In this document: positions 63,691-64,000 of the stretch, piece by piece
Position numbering within the stretch: position 1 is the stretch's first letter
Layout: every line of letters begins with the position of its first letter
Assembly (NCBI GenBank): GCA_948474755.1
Contig: CAOLHI010000566.1
Location: 186,001 to 250,000 of the forward strand
DNA length: 64,000 bases
Direction: 5' to 3'
Source of the DNA: Ctenosaura bakeri
Lineage: Eukaryota > Chordata > Lepidosauria > Squamata > Iguanidae
Notes under the pieces: generated by a model
Told to the model about the DNA's origin: nothing
Database searches by the model: none
Seen by the model: the letters and a program-made list of their open reading frames with translations, nothing else
Translations under genes and position numbers: made by a program

Positions 63691-64000
63691 GTCTTCAAAT
63701 ATCTGAGAGGCTCTCATGCAGAAGATGAAGCCACCGCGGTTTCTCTTGCTCTACAGGGCAGGGCTAGAACCAATCACTGGAAACAGCAAGGAAGCAGATT
63801 TCAGCGGAACATTCAGAGGAACCTCCTAATGGTATCCATTGTCCAAGAATGGAACAGACTGCCTCACCAAACAGCAGGCCTCCCTTCACTGGAGGTATTT
63901 AAGCAGAAGCTGGAACATCCAGTTACTGGAGATGCTGTAGCGAGCGGGGACATCCTGTGCTGTAGATTCTACACTGAGTAGGCAATTGGACCAAATTATC
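63691..64000 (+). mobile_element. CR1-like LINE 3' region, cut by window end
   Basis: CTTCAAATATCTGAGAGGCT, CTCATGCAGAAGATGAAGCC, AATGGAACAGACTGCCTCAC, CCTTCACTGGAGGTATTTAA and GGCAATTGGACCAAATTATC: a CR1-family end of a different, older subfamily than 57660. Confidence 0.75.

Overview
This window is vertebrate nuclear DNA, almost certainly from a lizard (Squamata). The evidence is its mix of repeats: a 5S-rRNA-derived SINE of the kind reported from Anolis, tRNA-derived SINEs sharing a 3' tail with Bov-B (RTE) LINEs, CR1 LINEs ending in ATTCTATGA repeats, L2-like LINEs, small Helitrons, and a very dense population of palindromic DNA-transposon derivatives (MITEs). Species cannot be fixed from the sequence alone.

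There is one well supported protein gene. The last four coding exons of HEXA (beta-hexosaminidase subunit alpha, lysosomal GM2 ganglioside breakdown) lie on the + strand at 1710-1890, 4981-5071, 7414-7518 and 8659-8722. Splice sites, phases and lengths fit: the last three exons are 91, 105 and 64 coding bases, the same as human exons 12-14 from memory. Exons 1-10 lie before the window. A 3' UTR follows, with AATAAA at 9813-9822 as a plausible end. On the opposite strand, inside the preceding intron (about 738-1226), sits an intronless, stop-interrupted piece of a choline phosphotransferase (CHPT1-like) gene, most likely a retro-pseudogene.

From about 9.8 kb to 64 kb no second gene can be supported. 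In human the gene downstream of HEXA on the same strand is CELF6, but no RRM-coding exon is visible here, so this looks like intergenic DNA. About 28 full or partial copies of one PIF/Harbinger-type MITE family occur across the window, roughly one per 2.3 kb. They share GGCC-ended inverted repeats and 3-bp target duplications. Two larger relatives (429 and 561 bp) have similar ends. hAT elements with 8-bp duplications, three Helitrons inserted between A and T, two Tc1/mariner-like elements, Bov-B, CR1 and L2 pieces, SINEs and two possible solo LTRs fill much of the rest, often nested. One site shows four levels of nesting.

Between the repeats lie several long repeat-free blocks (about 25.86-26.06, 28.2-28.5, 31.67-32.24, 33.94-34.44, 49.1-49.65, 50.6-51.2 and 52.19-52.56 kb) that look like candidate conserved non-coding regulatory DNA. 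No new multi-gene system was found. The most unusual content is the transposon biology and one substrate-pocket substitution in HEXA.
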